Below, one piece after another: positions 25,551-34,584 of a stretch of DNA of 53,286 nucleotides. Position numbers and translations under genes: made by a program. The notes beneath the pieces are model-generated. The model was given only the letters and a program-made list of their open reading frames with translations, had not been told where the DNA came from and searched no databases. Source of the stretch: Gammaproteobacteria bacterium (lineage in GTDB: Bacteria; Pseudomonadota; Gammaproteobacteria; Xanthomonadales; SZUA-36); contig JAJFLB010000048.1 of the NCBI GenBank assembly GCA_021772915.1, positions 1 to 53,286 of the forward strand. Reading direction: 5' to 3'. Each line of letters starts with the position of its first letter. Within the stretch, counting starts at the first letter, position 1.

Positions 25551-25739
25551 CTTGTACTCCGCCCATGTGATAACTACGGATTCAGAGATACCCAGATGTT
25601 TCAGGACAAGACGCAGACAGCAGAGAATGGCCCGGTCCTTCTCAAGGGCTGCACCAAGAGTAGGCGCCCTCAAGCGACCCCACGGACGACCACTTCCCAA
25701 CTCGCTGAACTCGCAGTTATCACATGGGCGGAGCACTAG
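25551..25739 (+). repeat. Structured repeat family, copy C (short form)
   Basis: This 189-base element is bounded by CTTG and CTAG with terminal arms GTACTCCGCCCATGTGATAACT / AGTTATCACATGGGCGGAGCAC. The first 85 bases match copy B almost exactly up to GGGCTGCA and then jump to CCAAGAGTAGGCGCCC near B's end. About 106 bases are missing, as expected from recombination between the two GCTGCA repeats of the B form. It lost the second arms of pairs 1 and 2 but kept its terminal pairing. It lies between the DUF2165 gene and the sulfatase-fold gene. Confidence 0.88.
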
Positions 25740-25786
25740 ATCGATGTCTGATGGAGAGGTCGCCCGTGCGTGGGTGGTAAAGACCA

Positions 25787-27703
25787 GTGGACAGGGATGA
25801 TAATTTAAGATCCGGTGGTGCCGAAGGAACCGCACGGTGGTTAACTGCCCTGGTTGTGAGCAGTGTCCTGTACCAGGTGGTTGAACGGCTCGCCCTGGCC
25901 GAAGCCCTCTCACTGGACCGTTCCGGATCCCCCGAAGGACTTGTCGTCTTCGTCGCGGCAGTCGCGATCGCCAAGACCCTGCTGATGTTGATGCCGGTGC
26001 TCGGGTTGTCGGAATTCCTTGAGTGGCGTGGGCGAAGGCGGCTTGCGTGGATTGCATTCTCGCTGGGGACTATCGCGACCTGCTGGTTGATCTCAATCGA
26101 CGTGCAATCTAATCGTGTATTCGGCTTGCACGTGGTTGAGTTGATCAGGCGTCTGGGCGAGGGCGGTGATGCCTGGACGCCCAGTCTCCCGGCCACCATC
26201 AGTGCCGTTGTCTACTGGCTTGGGGTAATGACGTTTACCGTTGTCGCATCGGCTGTGTTGTCCCGCCGCCCTGGCCGGTGGCTCATGCGTCGTGGTGCCT
26301 GGCCGCGAATGGCGACCGTGCCGTTTCTTGTGGCACTGCTGCTCACCGGGGGTGTGATTTTACTCACCGACCGACTGGTCCCGCCATTCGTTTCCGAACG
26401 CTTGTTCGCAACTCTGCCCTTTGATCCGCGTCCGAATCTGGTTGTGGAGTGGGGCAGTGGCTCGACCGGCGAACTTGGCCACCTGGATCACGCCCTGCGA
26501 GAAATCTACCGTGAGCGGCACGCAACCCTCTTCGAGGCACGTCCGGTCGATGAGATGGCTGTTGCTCCCTCGCGTCCGGACGCACCCGACGTGCTACTCG
26601 TTGTTGTTGAAAGCCTGCGTCCCGATGCACTCGAGTTCGGCGACACTCCCCGGTTGTCGGAATGGGCCAAGCTCGGTCTACTGGCGCGCGGGCATCACGC
26701 TGGCTCCTGCTGCTCCGAGACGGGGCTGTTCTCACTCCTGTATGGCCGTTCGTCCATAGCCTACGGTGAAACCCTGGACGCCGGTGTGTTGCCTCAGGCG
26801 GGTGTGAGCTTCGCCGGGTCGGGTTATCGGACGGTGTACTTCAGTGGCCAACCGCCGGGGTGGCAACGTCAGAACGAGTTTCTGAACGCGGTTAGTTTTG
26901 ACCGGTTTAGTTACGCGTCGCACGGGTCGTGGCCCGAATGGGACAGCACGGCACTTGATGGCCTGCTCAACGAGACACGGAAAAGCGACGCCCCCGTCTT
27001 TGGCGTGGCGTATCTCATGTCGTGTCACTTCGAGTACCGGTACCCCTTGGGACACGAGATTCACTTGCCCGTGGATGCCGATGCCGCGTGGATGATAACC
27101 GACCGGGACGGTCTGGGCCCGGAAGCCCGTCACAGGCTAATGAACCGTTACCGAAACTGCCTGAGTTACCTTGACGAGGCGCTCGACAAACTACTGCGTG
27201 CCGTCGATCTCGACCGCACGATTGTAGTGATCACCGGCGATCACGGTGAGTCCATCGGAGAGGGTGGACGGTTTGGACACTTCCAGACATTTTCCGACGT
27301 GGTTGCGCGCACTCCCATGATTATCCTCGGCCCCGGATTTGAGCCCGCTGTCTCCGACGAGCTCACGCTCCACGCCGATGTGCTACCGACTTTGCTGCAC
27401 GCCATTGCCGGCGAGTCAATACCCATCCGGTATTCGCACGGCCGTAGCCTGCTGTCGGACATTCCCCCACGGCACGGGGTGTTGCTCACCTATCCCAGTT
27501 CCCGGACGGATGCCATGTCGGCACTGCTCCTGTCGCCGGCGGGTCGTCTCGCGATGACTCTCAGCAGAGCGGAGCCTGTGCTGCAGATCAATGGCTTCGA
27601 GTCGGACGACGGCCGGTTACATTTTCAGCGTGTGGAAGTTAGCGAAACCGATGCCGCGACGGCGGTCTTTGCCCGCGTCTTCAATCGTCTCACTGCACAG
27701 TGA
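25787..27703 (+). CDS. YejM-like membrane protein with periplasmic sulfatase-fold domain
   Basis: This is a 638-residue protein with a GTG start. Five membrane segments occupy the first 215 residues (about 18-40, 50-72, 86-106, 134-158 and 176-198). A periplasmic sulfatase/phosphatase-fold domain follows. This is the layout of YejM/PbgA and of LtaS-type enzymes. Metal-site motifs include LLVVVESLRPD and TGDHGES near residue 483. The nucleophile region reads GSCCSETGLFSLLYG, without the CxPxR sulfatase signature; GLFSLLYG resembles the YejM branch. Activity is uncertain, and a lipid or envelope role is likely. Repeat copy C precedes it, and base composition seems slightly richer in GC than nearby genes. 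Confidence 0.85.
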   Translation: MDRDDNLRSGGAEGTARWLTALVVSSVLYQVVERLALAEALSLDRSGSPEGLVVFVAAVAIAKTLLMLMPVLGLSEFLEWRGRRRLAWIAFSLGTIATCWLISIDVQSNRVFGLHVVELIRRLGEGGDAWTPSLPATISAVVYWLGVMTFTVVASAVLSRRPGRWLMRRGAWPRMATVPFLVALLLTGGVILLTDRLVPPFVSERLFATLPFDPRPNLVVEWGSGSTGELGHLDHALREIYRERHATLFEARPVDEMAVAPSRPDAPDVLLVVVESLRPDALEFGDTPRLSEWAKLGLLARGHHAGSCCSETGLFSLLYGRSSIAYGETLDAGVLPQAGVSFAGSGYRTVYFSGQPPGWQRQNEFLNAVSFDRFSYASHGSWPEWDSTALDGLLNETRKSDAPVFGVAYLMSCHFEYRYPLGHEIHLPVDADAAWMITDRDGLGPEARHRLMNRYRNCLSYLDEALDKLLRAVDLDRTIVVITGDHGESIGEGGRFGHFQTFSDVVARTPMIILGPGFEPAVSDELTLHADVLPTLLHAIAGESIPIRYSHGRSLLSDIPPRHGVLLTYPSSRTDAMSALLLSPAGRLAMTLSRAEPVLQINGFESDDGRLHFQRVEVSETDAATAVFARVFNRLTAQ

Positions 27704-27720
27704 ACCGAACCAGAATGGGG

Positions 27721-28833
27721 TCAGGATTCAGGGGCCAGGTGAATATCACCCAGCATCACTGGCTGTGCCGCGCCGGTTATTGGTGGTGTATTCTGGAGTT
27801 GACCGGTCAGCCGAGCACGTGCCAGCCAGGCGAACAGAAGTCCTTCAACCCAGTTCGGGTCGATGCCATGGCGGGCAGTCGATTCGATAATTACCCGTGG
27901 TAAAGCAGCCGCCAACCTGCTCATCAGGTATTTATTGTTTGCCCCTCCCCCACAAACCAGCAACCGTTTAGGGATGCCAACATCTCTCAGGCTGGCGGCG
28001 ACACTCATAACGGTCAGGTCCACCAGGGTCGCCTGAACGTCGACAGGCTCCATCGCAGTATCTCCCAACATGTTGTCCAACCAGGGCATGTTGAAGTACT
28101 CAAGACCGGTACTTTTGGGTGATGATTGGCTGAAGTAAGGATCCTTCAGTAATTTCTCCAGCAAGCCGGCAACCGACGTACCCTTGGCAGCCCAGCCGCC
28201 GTTATCGTCGTAGTCCTTATGCAAATGACGGTTGGTCCAGGCGTCCATCAGGCAATTGCCGGGGCCACAATCAAACCCGCTGACACCGCCTTTTGATGGA
28301 AGCAATGACAGATTGGCGATGCCGCCAAGATTAAGCACTGCGCGGTCTTCATCTTCACTGCAAAACAATTGTTGATGTAGTAATGGCGCCAGCGGGGCAC
28401 CCTGGCCGCCGGCCTGTATATCCGCAGCGCGGAAGTTTGCCACCACACAGACCCCGGTATTGCTGGCGATAAGATCGGGCTTTCCCAACTGGATAGAAAC
28501 GGGATTGTCGCCCCCGGGCTGGTGCCAAACGGTTTGGCCATGTGAGCCTATGGCCTGGATGTCGCTCATCTCCATACCCGTGTCAGCCACCAGGTTCTGG
28601 GCGGTGCGGGCAAAAAATCGACCGAGATTTTCGTCCAGCAACTCAGTCAGTTCCGGCGTTGGAGCCTGTCCGGTCTCCAGTAGCTGATCAAGTGATGATT
28701 TGATCGCTGGTGGATAGGGCGTACACACGGCATGCAACACCTCCATTGAGTCGTGACCAAAATTAATCAGCACCGCATCCACACCATCCCGGGACGTCCC
28801 TGACAGCATGCCGACAATCAGTTGTTCGCTCAT
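27721..28833 (-). CDS. anmK: Anhydro-N-acetylmuramic acid kinase
   Basis: AnmK converts anhydroMurNAc from recycled cell wall to MurNAc-6-phosphate. The 370-residue protein has the family N-terminus GMLSGTSRDGVDAVLINF, the central GSHGQTVWHQPG near residue 94, the VLNLGGIANLSLLP phosphate loop and the late LLVCGGGANNKYLMSRL. It lies 18 bases downstream of the M23 peptidase gene on the same strand, a pairing also seen in pseudomonads next to tyrS. It converges with the YejM-like gene. Its stop codon lies in a 13-base sequence shared with the pyrF stop. Confidence 0.97.
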   Translation of the reverse strand: MSEQLIVGMLSGTSRDGVDAVLINFGHDSMEVLHAVCTPYPPAIKSSLDQLLETGQAPTPELTELLDENLGRFFARTAQNLVADTGMEMSDIQAIGSHGQTVWHQPGGDNPVSIQLGKPDLIASNTGVCVVANFRAADIQAGGQGAPLAPLLHQQLFCSEDEDRAVLNLGGIANLSLLPSKGGVSGFDCGPGNCLMDAWTNRHLHKDYDDNGGWAAKGTSVAGLLEKLLKDPYFSQSSPKSTGLEYFNMPWLDNMLGDTAMEPVDVQATLVDLTVMSVAASLRDVGIPKRLLVCGGGANNKYLMSRLAAALPRVIIESTARHGIDPNWVEGLLFAWLARARLTGQLQNTPPITGAAQPVMLGDIHLAPES

Positions 28834-28851
28834 GGGCTAATTTGAGATGAC

Positions 28852-30252
28852 TTAGGGGCTTGCATACATGGAAGCAGCTTCAAGGTGGCTAAGCCGGGTC
28901 AGTACAGGCGCGGCTGCCTGGTGGAAATCTGACAACCGGGTTCCATCGAGTGGCTCAGCGGCTGGCAGGTCAACGGTGCGTGGATTGCGGTGTACGCCGT
29001 TGAGTATAAACTCATAATGCAGATGGGGTGCCTCGGCCAGTCCCGTCGAACCCACATAACCAATGACCTCGCCTTGTTCCACCCGCTGGCCTTGTTTAAC
29101 CTTGCGGTTGGTGAAGTGCAGGTACTTTGTGACAACATTATTGGCGTGCTGGATTATCACATGGTGCCCATTGTTCTTACTGTAGGCTGATCGAATAACC
29201 CTTCCTTCTCCGGCCGCCAATACCGGCGTACCCCTGGGTGCCCGATAGTCAATTCCCTTGTGTGCTTTGACCCGCTTCAATATTGGATGGAAGCGCTTTG
29301 GGTTGAAATTGGAACTGATGTAGGAAAAACTCAATGGCGCGCGCAGGAAGGATTTGTGCATGGTGTGCCCATTCGGGGCGAAATACTGGGTCATGTCGCC
29401 AGTGTGAAATCGTACGGCCTGGAATTTCTCGTCCCGGTTGATGAAGGTTGCACCAATAATCTCACCGTCACGAAGAAAGTTGCCGTCCCGGTAGATTTTT
29501 TCATAGATCAGAAAAAAGCGATCACCGGCACGGATATCAAGCACGAAATCGATATCCCAGCCAAATAAATTCGCCAATTTCATGACCATGTTGTCACTGA
29601 GTCCGGCCTGCTTGCCGGCCAGGAACAGGGATGATGTAATCGTGCCACTGGTCTCCCGCGCCTCGGTGAAGATCTCGCGGGTTTCGATACTGGCATATGC
29701 CTGGCGTCCGTTGTGTTCAATCAGGAGGTAGTGGGTCTCATCCAGGGCATAACGCATACGTCTCAACGAGCCATCTGTGTAGCGCTGGAACGCAAACTGG
29801 TCACCCGGGCGGATTTTTCTTAGCTGGCTGGTTTCCTTATTGAGCGCCATAACCTGTTGTAAGCTTGCTGCACTGAATCCCTGTTGGCGAAAGATGGCAT
29901 CCAGAGACTGGCCAGCAGTTACGGTGACTCTGTCCCACTGATCAAACTCAGCAGAAATCGATGCAACTGAATTGTCACCGGTAGTTTCCAGGCTCCCGTC
30001 GATCCGGGACAGTCCGGAATCATGCCGATTTGGGAGGCTAAGGAGCATTACTTTTCCAGTAATGGTCTCGTCCTCCGTGTGGGAATCCAGTCCACCCAGG
30101 GCTAAGCCAAAAACGATCAGGGTCACGGTAAACAGATACAGTCTGGTACGTGTCAGCTGTCCACGGTAATGTAGAATTCTTCCTGCCAGACTGGAGAAAA
30201 CCCTGGTAATTTTAACGCCGTGTGTTGACACTCTATAGAGCCTCGCGTTCAA
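28852..30252 (-). CDS. M23 family metallopeptidase (cell-wall endopeptidase)
   Basis: This 466-residue protein is anchored by one N-terminal membrane segment near residues 36-54. A region with an OapA/LysM-like fold (VTAGQSLDAIFRQQGFSAASLQQVM) follows, then a C-terminal lysostaphin-like M23 domain. Zinc ligands are visible in AHKGIDYRAPRGTPV (HxxxD) and APHLHYEFILNG (HxH). It resembles MepM and probably cuts peptidoglycan cross-links during growth. It is the first gene before anmK, matching the known anmK / M23 / tyrS neighbourhood, and diverges from tyrS. Confidence 0.94.
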   Translation of the reverse strand: MNARLYRVSTHGVKITRVFSSLAGRILHYRGQLTRTRLYLFTVTLIVFGLALGGLDSHTEDETITGKVMLLSLPNRHDSGLSRIDGSLETTGDNSVASISAEFDQWDRVTVTAGQSLDAIFRQQGFSAASLQQVMALNKETSQLRKIRPGDQFAFQRYTDGSLRRMRYALDETHYLLIEHNGRQAYASIETREIFTEARETSGTITSSLFLAGKQAGLSDNMVMKLANLFGWDIDFVLDIRAGDRFFLIYEKIYRDGNFLRDGEIIGATFINRDEKFQAVRFHTGDMTQYFAPNGHTMHKSFLRAPLSFSYISSNFNPKRFHPILKRVKAHKGIDYRAPRGTPVLAAGEGRVIRSAYSKNNGHHVIIQHANNVVTKYLHFTNRKVKQGQRVEQGEVIGYVGSTGLAEAPHLHYEFILNGVHRNPRTVDLPAAEPLDGTRLSDFHQAAAPVLTRLSHLEAASMYASP

Positions 30253-30384
30253 GCAAAGTGCACCATAACGACCGGCACGTCATTGGTCAAACGGGATGCA
30301 CTGAATTTATCATCAGGGGTGGAGAGGAATCTGGCAAGGTCATACAATGCGCTGTCTATCCTTCACTAGGAAACGGACCGAATC

Positions 30385-31584
30385 ATGATGGATGTCAAAC
30401 AAGCCCTCGAACTGATCACTCGTGGTACTGAAGAAGTCATCAAGTTAGAGGACCTGCAAAGGAAACTCGAGTCGGGTAAGACTTTGCGGATCAAGGTGGG
30501 TTTCGATCCCACCGCGCCTGATTTGCACATTGGCCATACTGTTGTGATTAACAAGATGCGCCAGTTTCAGGATCTGGGCCATGAAGTCACCTTTGTGATT
30601 GGTGACTTTACCGGCATGATCGGTGATCCAACTGGAAAGAACATCACACGCAAACCCCTTACCCCGGATGAGATCAAAATCAACGCGGACACTTATGCCC
30701 GGCAGGTGTTCAAGATATTGGATCAGGAAAAAACCAGGGTGCGTTTTAATTCAGAATGGATAAGTGAACTGGGCGCGGCAGGTATGATTCGCCTGGCCGC
30801 CAAATATACCGTGGCCCGCATGTTGGAACGTGATGATTTCGAAAACCGCTATCGCAGCGGCCAACCCATCGGTATGCACGAACTTCTTTATCCATTGGCG
30901 CAGGGTTACGATTCCGTGGTGTTGAAAACCGATGTGGAAATGGGTGGTACGGATCAGAAGTTTAACCTGCTCGTTGGGCGACACCTGCAACAGCACTATG
31001 GCCAGCAACCCCAGGTCATCATCACCCTGCCACTTTTGGAAGGCCTGGACGGTGTACAGAAAATGTCCAAGTCTCTGGACAATTATGTTGGCATCACCGA
31101 AGCACCCGCAGAAATGTTCGGCAAACTGATGTCCATTTCGGATGAAATGATGTGGCGCTATTTTGACCTGTTGAGCTTCAGGAGCAACACCGAACTGTCG
31201 GCGCTCAGGCAACAGGTGGCAGATGGCGACAACCCCCGCGATATCAAATTCCTGTTGTGTGAGGAAATTATCGAGCGATTTTATGACCGTGATGCTGCGA
31301 ATAGTGCCCGTGAAACTTTCATTGCACGTTTTCGCGAGGGTGCAATGCCAGAAGAGATCCGGGAGAAAACGCTGATGACCGGTGGCGAGGGTATTGGAAT
31401 CGCTGCGGCGCTGACACAATGTGGGTTAACCACCAGTAATTCGGAAGCCTTCCGCATGATCAAGCAAGGCGGCGTACGCATTGATGGAGAGAAAGTCAGC
31501 GACCGCTCACTGGAGCTTGAGGAAGGCTTTGAAGGAATACTGCAAGTGGGTAAACGAAAATTCTGCAAAGCACATGTCAACTGA
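30385..31584 (+). CDS. tyrS: Tyrosyl-tRNA synthetase
   Basis: This class I aminoacyl-tRNA synthetase charges tRNA-Tyr. The 399-residue protein has HIGH at residues 48-51 (DLHIGHTV), the KMSKS loop near residue 226, and a C-terminal S4 RNA-binding domain ([25 protein letters not shown]). It is of the TyrZ-like type common in pseudomonads. Two ATG codons are adjacent at the start. The end overlaps the tyrA start by eleven bases, linking tyrosine use with tyrosine synthesis. Confidence 0.97.
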   Translation: MMDVKQALELITRGTEEVIKLEDLQRKLESGKTLRIKVGFDPTAPDLHIGHTVVINKMRQFQDLGHEVTFVIGDFTGMIGDPTGKNITRKPLTPDEIKINADTYARQVFKILDQEKTRVRFNSEWISELGAAGMIRLAAKYTVARMLERDDFENRYRSGQPIGMHELLYPLAQGYDSVVLKTDVEMGGTDQKFNLLVGRHLQQHYGQQPQVIITLPLLEGLDGVQKMSKSLDNYVGITEAPAEMFGKLMSISDEMMWRYFDLLSFRSNTELSALRQQVADGDNPRDIKFLLCEEIIERFYDRDAANSARETFIARFREGAMPEEIREKTLMTGGEGIGIAAALTQCGLTTSNSEAFRMIKQGGVRIDGEKVSDRSLELEEGFEGILQVGKRKFCKAHVN

Positions 31585-32713
31585 CAAAACACTCAGCGCT
31601 AGCGAACTGCTCGAGCTTCGTCAACGTCTTGATGAGATTGATACCGGTATTGTAGACCTGATCGCTGAACGCCAGGGGGTGGTCACCACCATCGCCGAGC
31701 ACAAATTGAAAACAGGTCTGCCCCTGCGCCATTACGAGCGTGAGCGTGAAGTTATAGAGCGCGGAGTGGCGAGAGCCGAATCCAAGGGCCTGGCTGGAGC
31801 CGTTGCACGCGACATACTCCAGACCCTGATCCACCACTCTCTGAGCAACCAGGAAACCCACAAGCTGGTGCGGTCCGATCACGGCCAGGGCCAGCGTGCA
31901 CTGGTTATCGGAGGACTGGGTCGTATGGGTGTGTGGATGTCCCGCTACCTGGACATGGTTGGTTATAGCGTGGATGTCGCCGATAAGGCCAAGGGCAACA
32001 CACCGTTCGAGGTGGTGGATGACTGGGCTGCAACGGTACATGACTATGATTTAATCGTGGTAGCCGTCCCGCTCCGGCCCAGCAATGCAATTCTCATGCG
32101 GCTTGCAGAACTGCGGCCTGACTGTCTGGTTTTCGATATCGGTTCATTGAAAGGACCCATGCGCAAAGGACTGGATGCTTTGCGTACCAGCGGTTGCCGA
32201 GTTTGCTCGGTGCATCCGATGTTTGGTCCCGATGAAATCGGACTGTCCGGACGCCACATTCTGTTCGTGGACGTGGGGAATCAACCCGCTCTGACCGAGG
32301 CCAGAGCACTGTTTGCGCACACTGCGGCCGATTGCGTCGATGTGAGTCTGGAGGAGCACGATGAGGTGATGGCCTGGGTTTTGGGCCTCTCTCACCTTGT
32401 CAATATCGCTTTTGCCAGTGCACTTGCGAAAAGTGGAGAGGCAGTGCCGTTGCTGAAAAAAATTTCCAGCTCAACTTTTAACGCCCAGCTGCAAGTGGCA
32501 ACCCAGGTTGTACGTGAGAATCCGCATCTGTATTTCGAAATCCAGCAAGGGAACAAGAACACCGCCAGGGTGACCGGTGATTTCCTTAAAGTGCTGGACG
32601 AACTCGTGTGTGCCGTTGTTGAACAGGACGAGCCGGTATTTATGGACAATATGGGAGCCGCCAAACAACGTCTGGCAGAAGTTGATAGCGAGTCCGAGGC
32701 TGGTCGGTCATGA
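31574..32713 (+). CDS. tyrA: Bifunctional chorismate mutase / prephenate dehydrogenase (T-protein)
   Basis: TyrA makes 4-hydroxyphenylpyruvate from chorismate on the way to tyrosine. The frame is open from 31481, but the ATG at 31574 is chosen ([23 protein letters not shown]), overlapping tyrS by eleven bases. Residues 1-90 form an AroQ chorismate mutase ([36 protein letters not shown]). The rest is the NAD-dependent dehydrogenase, with [19 protein letters not shown] near residue 113 and the catalytic-histidine region SVHPMFGP. About 379 residues, the usual length of the enterobacterial-type T-protein. Confidence 0.96.
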   Translation: MSTDKTLSASELLELRQRLDEIDTGIVDLIAERQGVVTTIAEHKLKTGLPLRHYEREREVIERGVARAESKGLAGAVARDILQTLIHHSLSNQETHKLVRSDHGQGQRALVIGGLGRMGVWMSRYLDMVGYSVDVADKAKGNTPFEVVDDWAATVHDYDLIVVAVPLRPSNAILMRLAELRPDCLVFDIGSLKGPMRKGLDALRTSGCRVCSVHPMFGPDEIGLSGRHILFVDVGNQPALTEARALFAHTAADCVDVSLEEHDEVMAWVLGLSHLVNIAFASALAKSGEAVPLLKKISSSTFNAQLQVATQVVRENPHLYFEIQQGNKNTARVTGDFLKVLDELVCAVVEQDEPVFMDNMGAAKQRLAEVDSESEAGRS

Positions 32714-33210
32714 AACAGCTTGCAGATCTTGATTGGGATACCTGGCAGGCGAGGGACCCGGCAACGCTGGTGTTCGTGATTCGTGCGGGCAAAATCCTGT
32801 TGATCCACAAAAAAACCGGTCTGGGCAAGGGAAAAATCAATGGTCCTGGCGGTAAGGTTGAACCGGGGGAGAACCCGGAAGAGGGTGCTGTCAGGGAGTG
32901 TCAAGAGGAACTGGGCATAACAGTCTCCAACCTGGAGTATTGCGGTCAGCACCGTTTTCAGTTTGTGGATGGGTACTCCATCCACGTGTGGGTTTATCGC
33001 ACTTCAGAATTTACCGGCGTGCCAACGGAGACCGAGGAAGCCAGGCCTTTGTGGGTATCCCTGGATGAGATACCCTACGAGCAGATGTGGGAAGATGATA
33101 AGATTTGGCTCCCCATGCTTTTGCGTGGTGAGCGGTTTACGAGTCGCTGGATTTTTGACGGTGATAAAATGCTAGATTACGAGTTAAAGCCAGACACCAG
33201 TACTGCATGA
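32710..33210 (+). CDS. Nudix hydrolase, MTH1/MutT-like
   Basis: This 166-residue protein has a complete Nudix box at residues 48-70 (G-x5-E-x7-REcqEELGI). The C-terminal stretch RFTSRWIFDGDKMLDYEL resembles the end of MTH1, suggesting hydrolysis of oxidised purine nucleotides such as 8-oxo-dGTP. The ATG overlaps the tyrA stop codon (ATGA), so it is translationally coupled to the tyrS-tyrA unit. Substrate specificity is inferred. Confidence 0.9.
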   Translation: MKQLADLDWDTWQARDPATLVFVIRAGKILLIHKKTGLGKGKINGPGGKVEPGENPEEGAVRECQEELGITVSNLEYCGQHRFQFVDGYSIHVWVYRTSEFTGVPTETEEARPLWVSLDEIPYEQMWEDDKIWLPMLLRGERFTSRWIFDGDKMLDYELKPDTSTA

Positions 33211-33238
33211 GCTTCGCGCTCACTTCCGGTGTACTTCA

Positions 33239-34495
33239 ATGCTTAATAAAACGGTGCCAGGTTGGTCAGGAGAGCAGTCAGTGGTAAGAGGAATCATTTT
33301 CAGTGGACGAGTTTTTGTCATCAGTTGCCTGGCGTTCATGACAGCCTGTGCGCAGGTAGGTAAATTGACGCAGACTGAGCGGGCGCAAAAAATTGCGCAC
33401 CAATATCTGTTGATTGATACGCACATTGACGTTCCCTACCGGTTACAGGATGGTTGGGTGGATGTCTCCGGTGTCGCGCCTGACGGGCAGTTCGATTATC
33501 CCCGGGCAAAACAAGGTGGGTTGGATTTGCCATTCATGTCCATTTACACACCGGCGGAGATGGAAGAAGAGAGTGGGGGTTTTGAGCTGGCCAACCACCT
33601 GATCGACCATGTAGAGGCCCTGGCTGGACGCGCCCCGGATAAATTCATGCTGGTACGTACCGTGGCCGATGCCGAAAAAGCCAGACAAAGTGGCAGGATT
33701 GGTCTGGCCATGGGGTTGGAAAACGGCTCGCCAATTGAGTACAAACTGGAAAATGTCCGTTTTTTTGCTGACCGTGGGATACGTTATATCACGCTTACGC
33801 ACTCGCTAAGCAATCAGATTTCCGACTCTTCCTACGACGAGGAACGGCAGTGGAACGGTCTCAGCCCATTTGGAAAAGAAGTGGTCGCCGAGATGAACCG
33901 GTTGGGAGTCATGGTGGACATCTCGCATGTGTCGGACGAAGCATTTTGGCAGGCGCTGGAGGTTTCCAGGGTGCCGGTGATCGCTTCACACTCATCCGCG
34001 CGTCATTTCACACCAGGTTTTGAACGGAATATGAGTGACGAGATGATCGTTGCACTGGCCGCCAATGGAGGGGTCATTCAAATCAACTGGGGCTCTGCTT
34101 TTCTGACCACAAAGGCAAACGAGTACTCGACGGCCTTTCGTGATCTGCAAAAAGTCTGGCTCGAGGAAAACGGTTTCGAAGAGGGCGGGTCGGAAGCGAA
34201 AAAATTTCAGCAGGAGTACCGTGAAAAGCAAGCCTACCCGTACGCCTCTCTCGCTGAGGTGGTTGACCAGTTTGACCACGTGATCAAGCTTGTGGGCATA
34301 GACTATGTTGGTATCGGTTCTGATTTTGACGGTGTTGGAGACAGTCTGCCAACCGGGCTGAAAGATGTTTCGGGCTACCCCAACCTGGTCGCTGAATTCT
34401 TACATCGCGGCTATGCCGAAGAAGACATCGCCAAGATCCTGGGTGGTAACCTGCTACGTGTATGGCGGCAGGTCGAGGCTTACGCACAAAAATAA
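33239..34495 (+). CDS. M19 membrane dipeptidase
   Basis: This 418-residue zinc dipeptidase is related to renal/membrane dipeptidase. The N-terminal hydrophobic stretch ends in FMTACAQ, a lipobox-like site near residue 37, so it may be a lipoprotein. Binuclear metal ligands are visible: DTHIDVP (HxD) near residue 60, the bridging Glu in GLENGS near 160, HVSD, SHSSAR, and GSDFDGVG near the C-terminus. Likely substrates are dipeptides or D-amino-acid-containing peptides in the envelope. It follows the Nudix gene by 28 bases and may belong to the same transcript. Confidence 0.93.
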   Translation: MLNKTVPGWSGEQSVVRGIIFSGRVFVISCLAFMTACAQVGKLTQTERAQKIAHQYLLIDTHIDVPYRLQDGWVDVSGVAPDGQFDYPRAKQGGLDLPFMSIYTPAEMEEESGGFELANHLIDHVEALAGRAPDKFMLVRTVADAEKARQSGRIGLAMGLENGSPIEYKLENVRFFADRGIRYITLTHSLSNQISDSSYDEERQWNGLSPFGKEVVAEMNRLGVMVDISHVSDEAFWQALEVSRVPVIASHSSARHFTPGFERNMSDEMIVALAANGGVIQINWGSAFLTTKANEYSTAFRDLQKVWLEENGFEEGGSEAKKFQQEYREKQAYPYASLAEVVDQFDHVIKLVGIDYVGIGSDFDGVGDSLPTGLKDVSGYPNLVAEFLHRGYAEEDIAKILGGNLLRVWRQVEAYAQK

Positions 34496-34584
34496 TGGAG
34501 CCGGTCACTTAGTTGTCGTGCACAGTCAGTCGTGGCAACCACACGGTGTTTTGTGCGTGCCTGAAAGGGTTTTTAAGAGCGGGC

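Noticed and set aside
25521-26057. 178-codon minus-strand ORF
   Set aside because: It spans repeat copy C and the antisense of the YejM-like gene; no family match and biased, low-complexity composition.
25787-27703. Recent horizontal transfer of the YejM-like gene from base composition
   Set aside because: Hand counts of a few 60-base samples gave about 58-60% GC, only slightly above neighbours; this is not enough evidence.
30751-31419. 222-codon ORF antisense to tyrS
   Set aside because: Despite its length it follows the codon pattern of tyrS on the other strand and matches no family.
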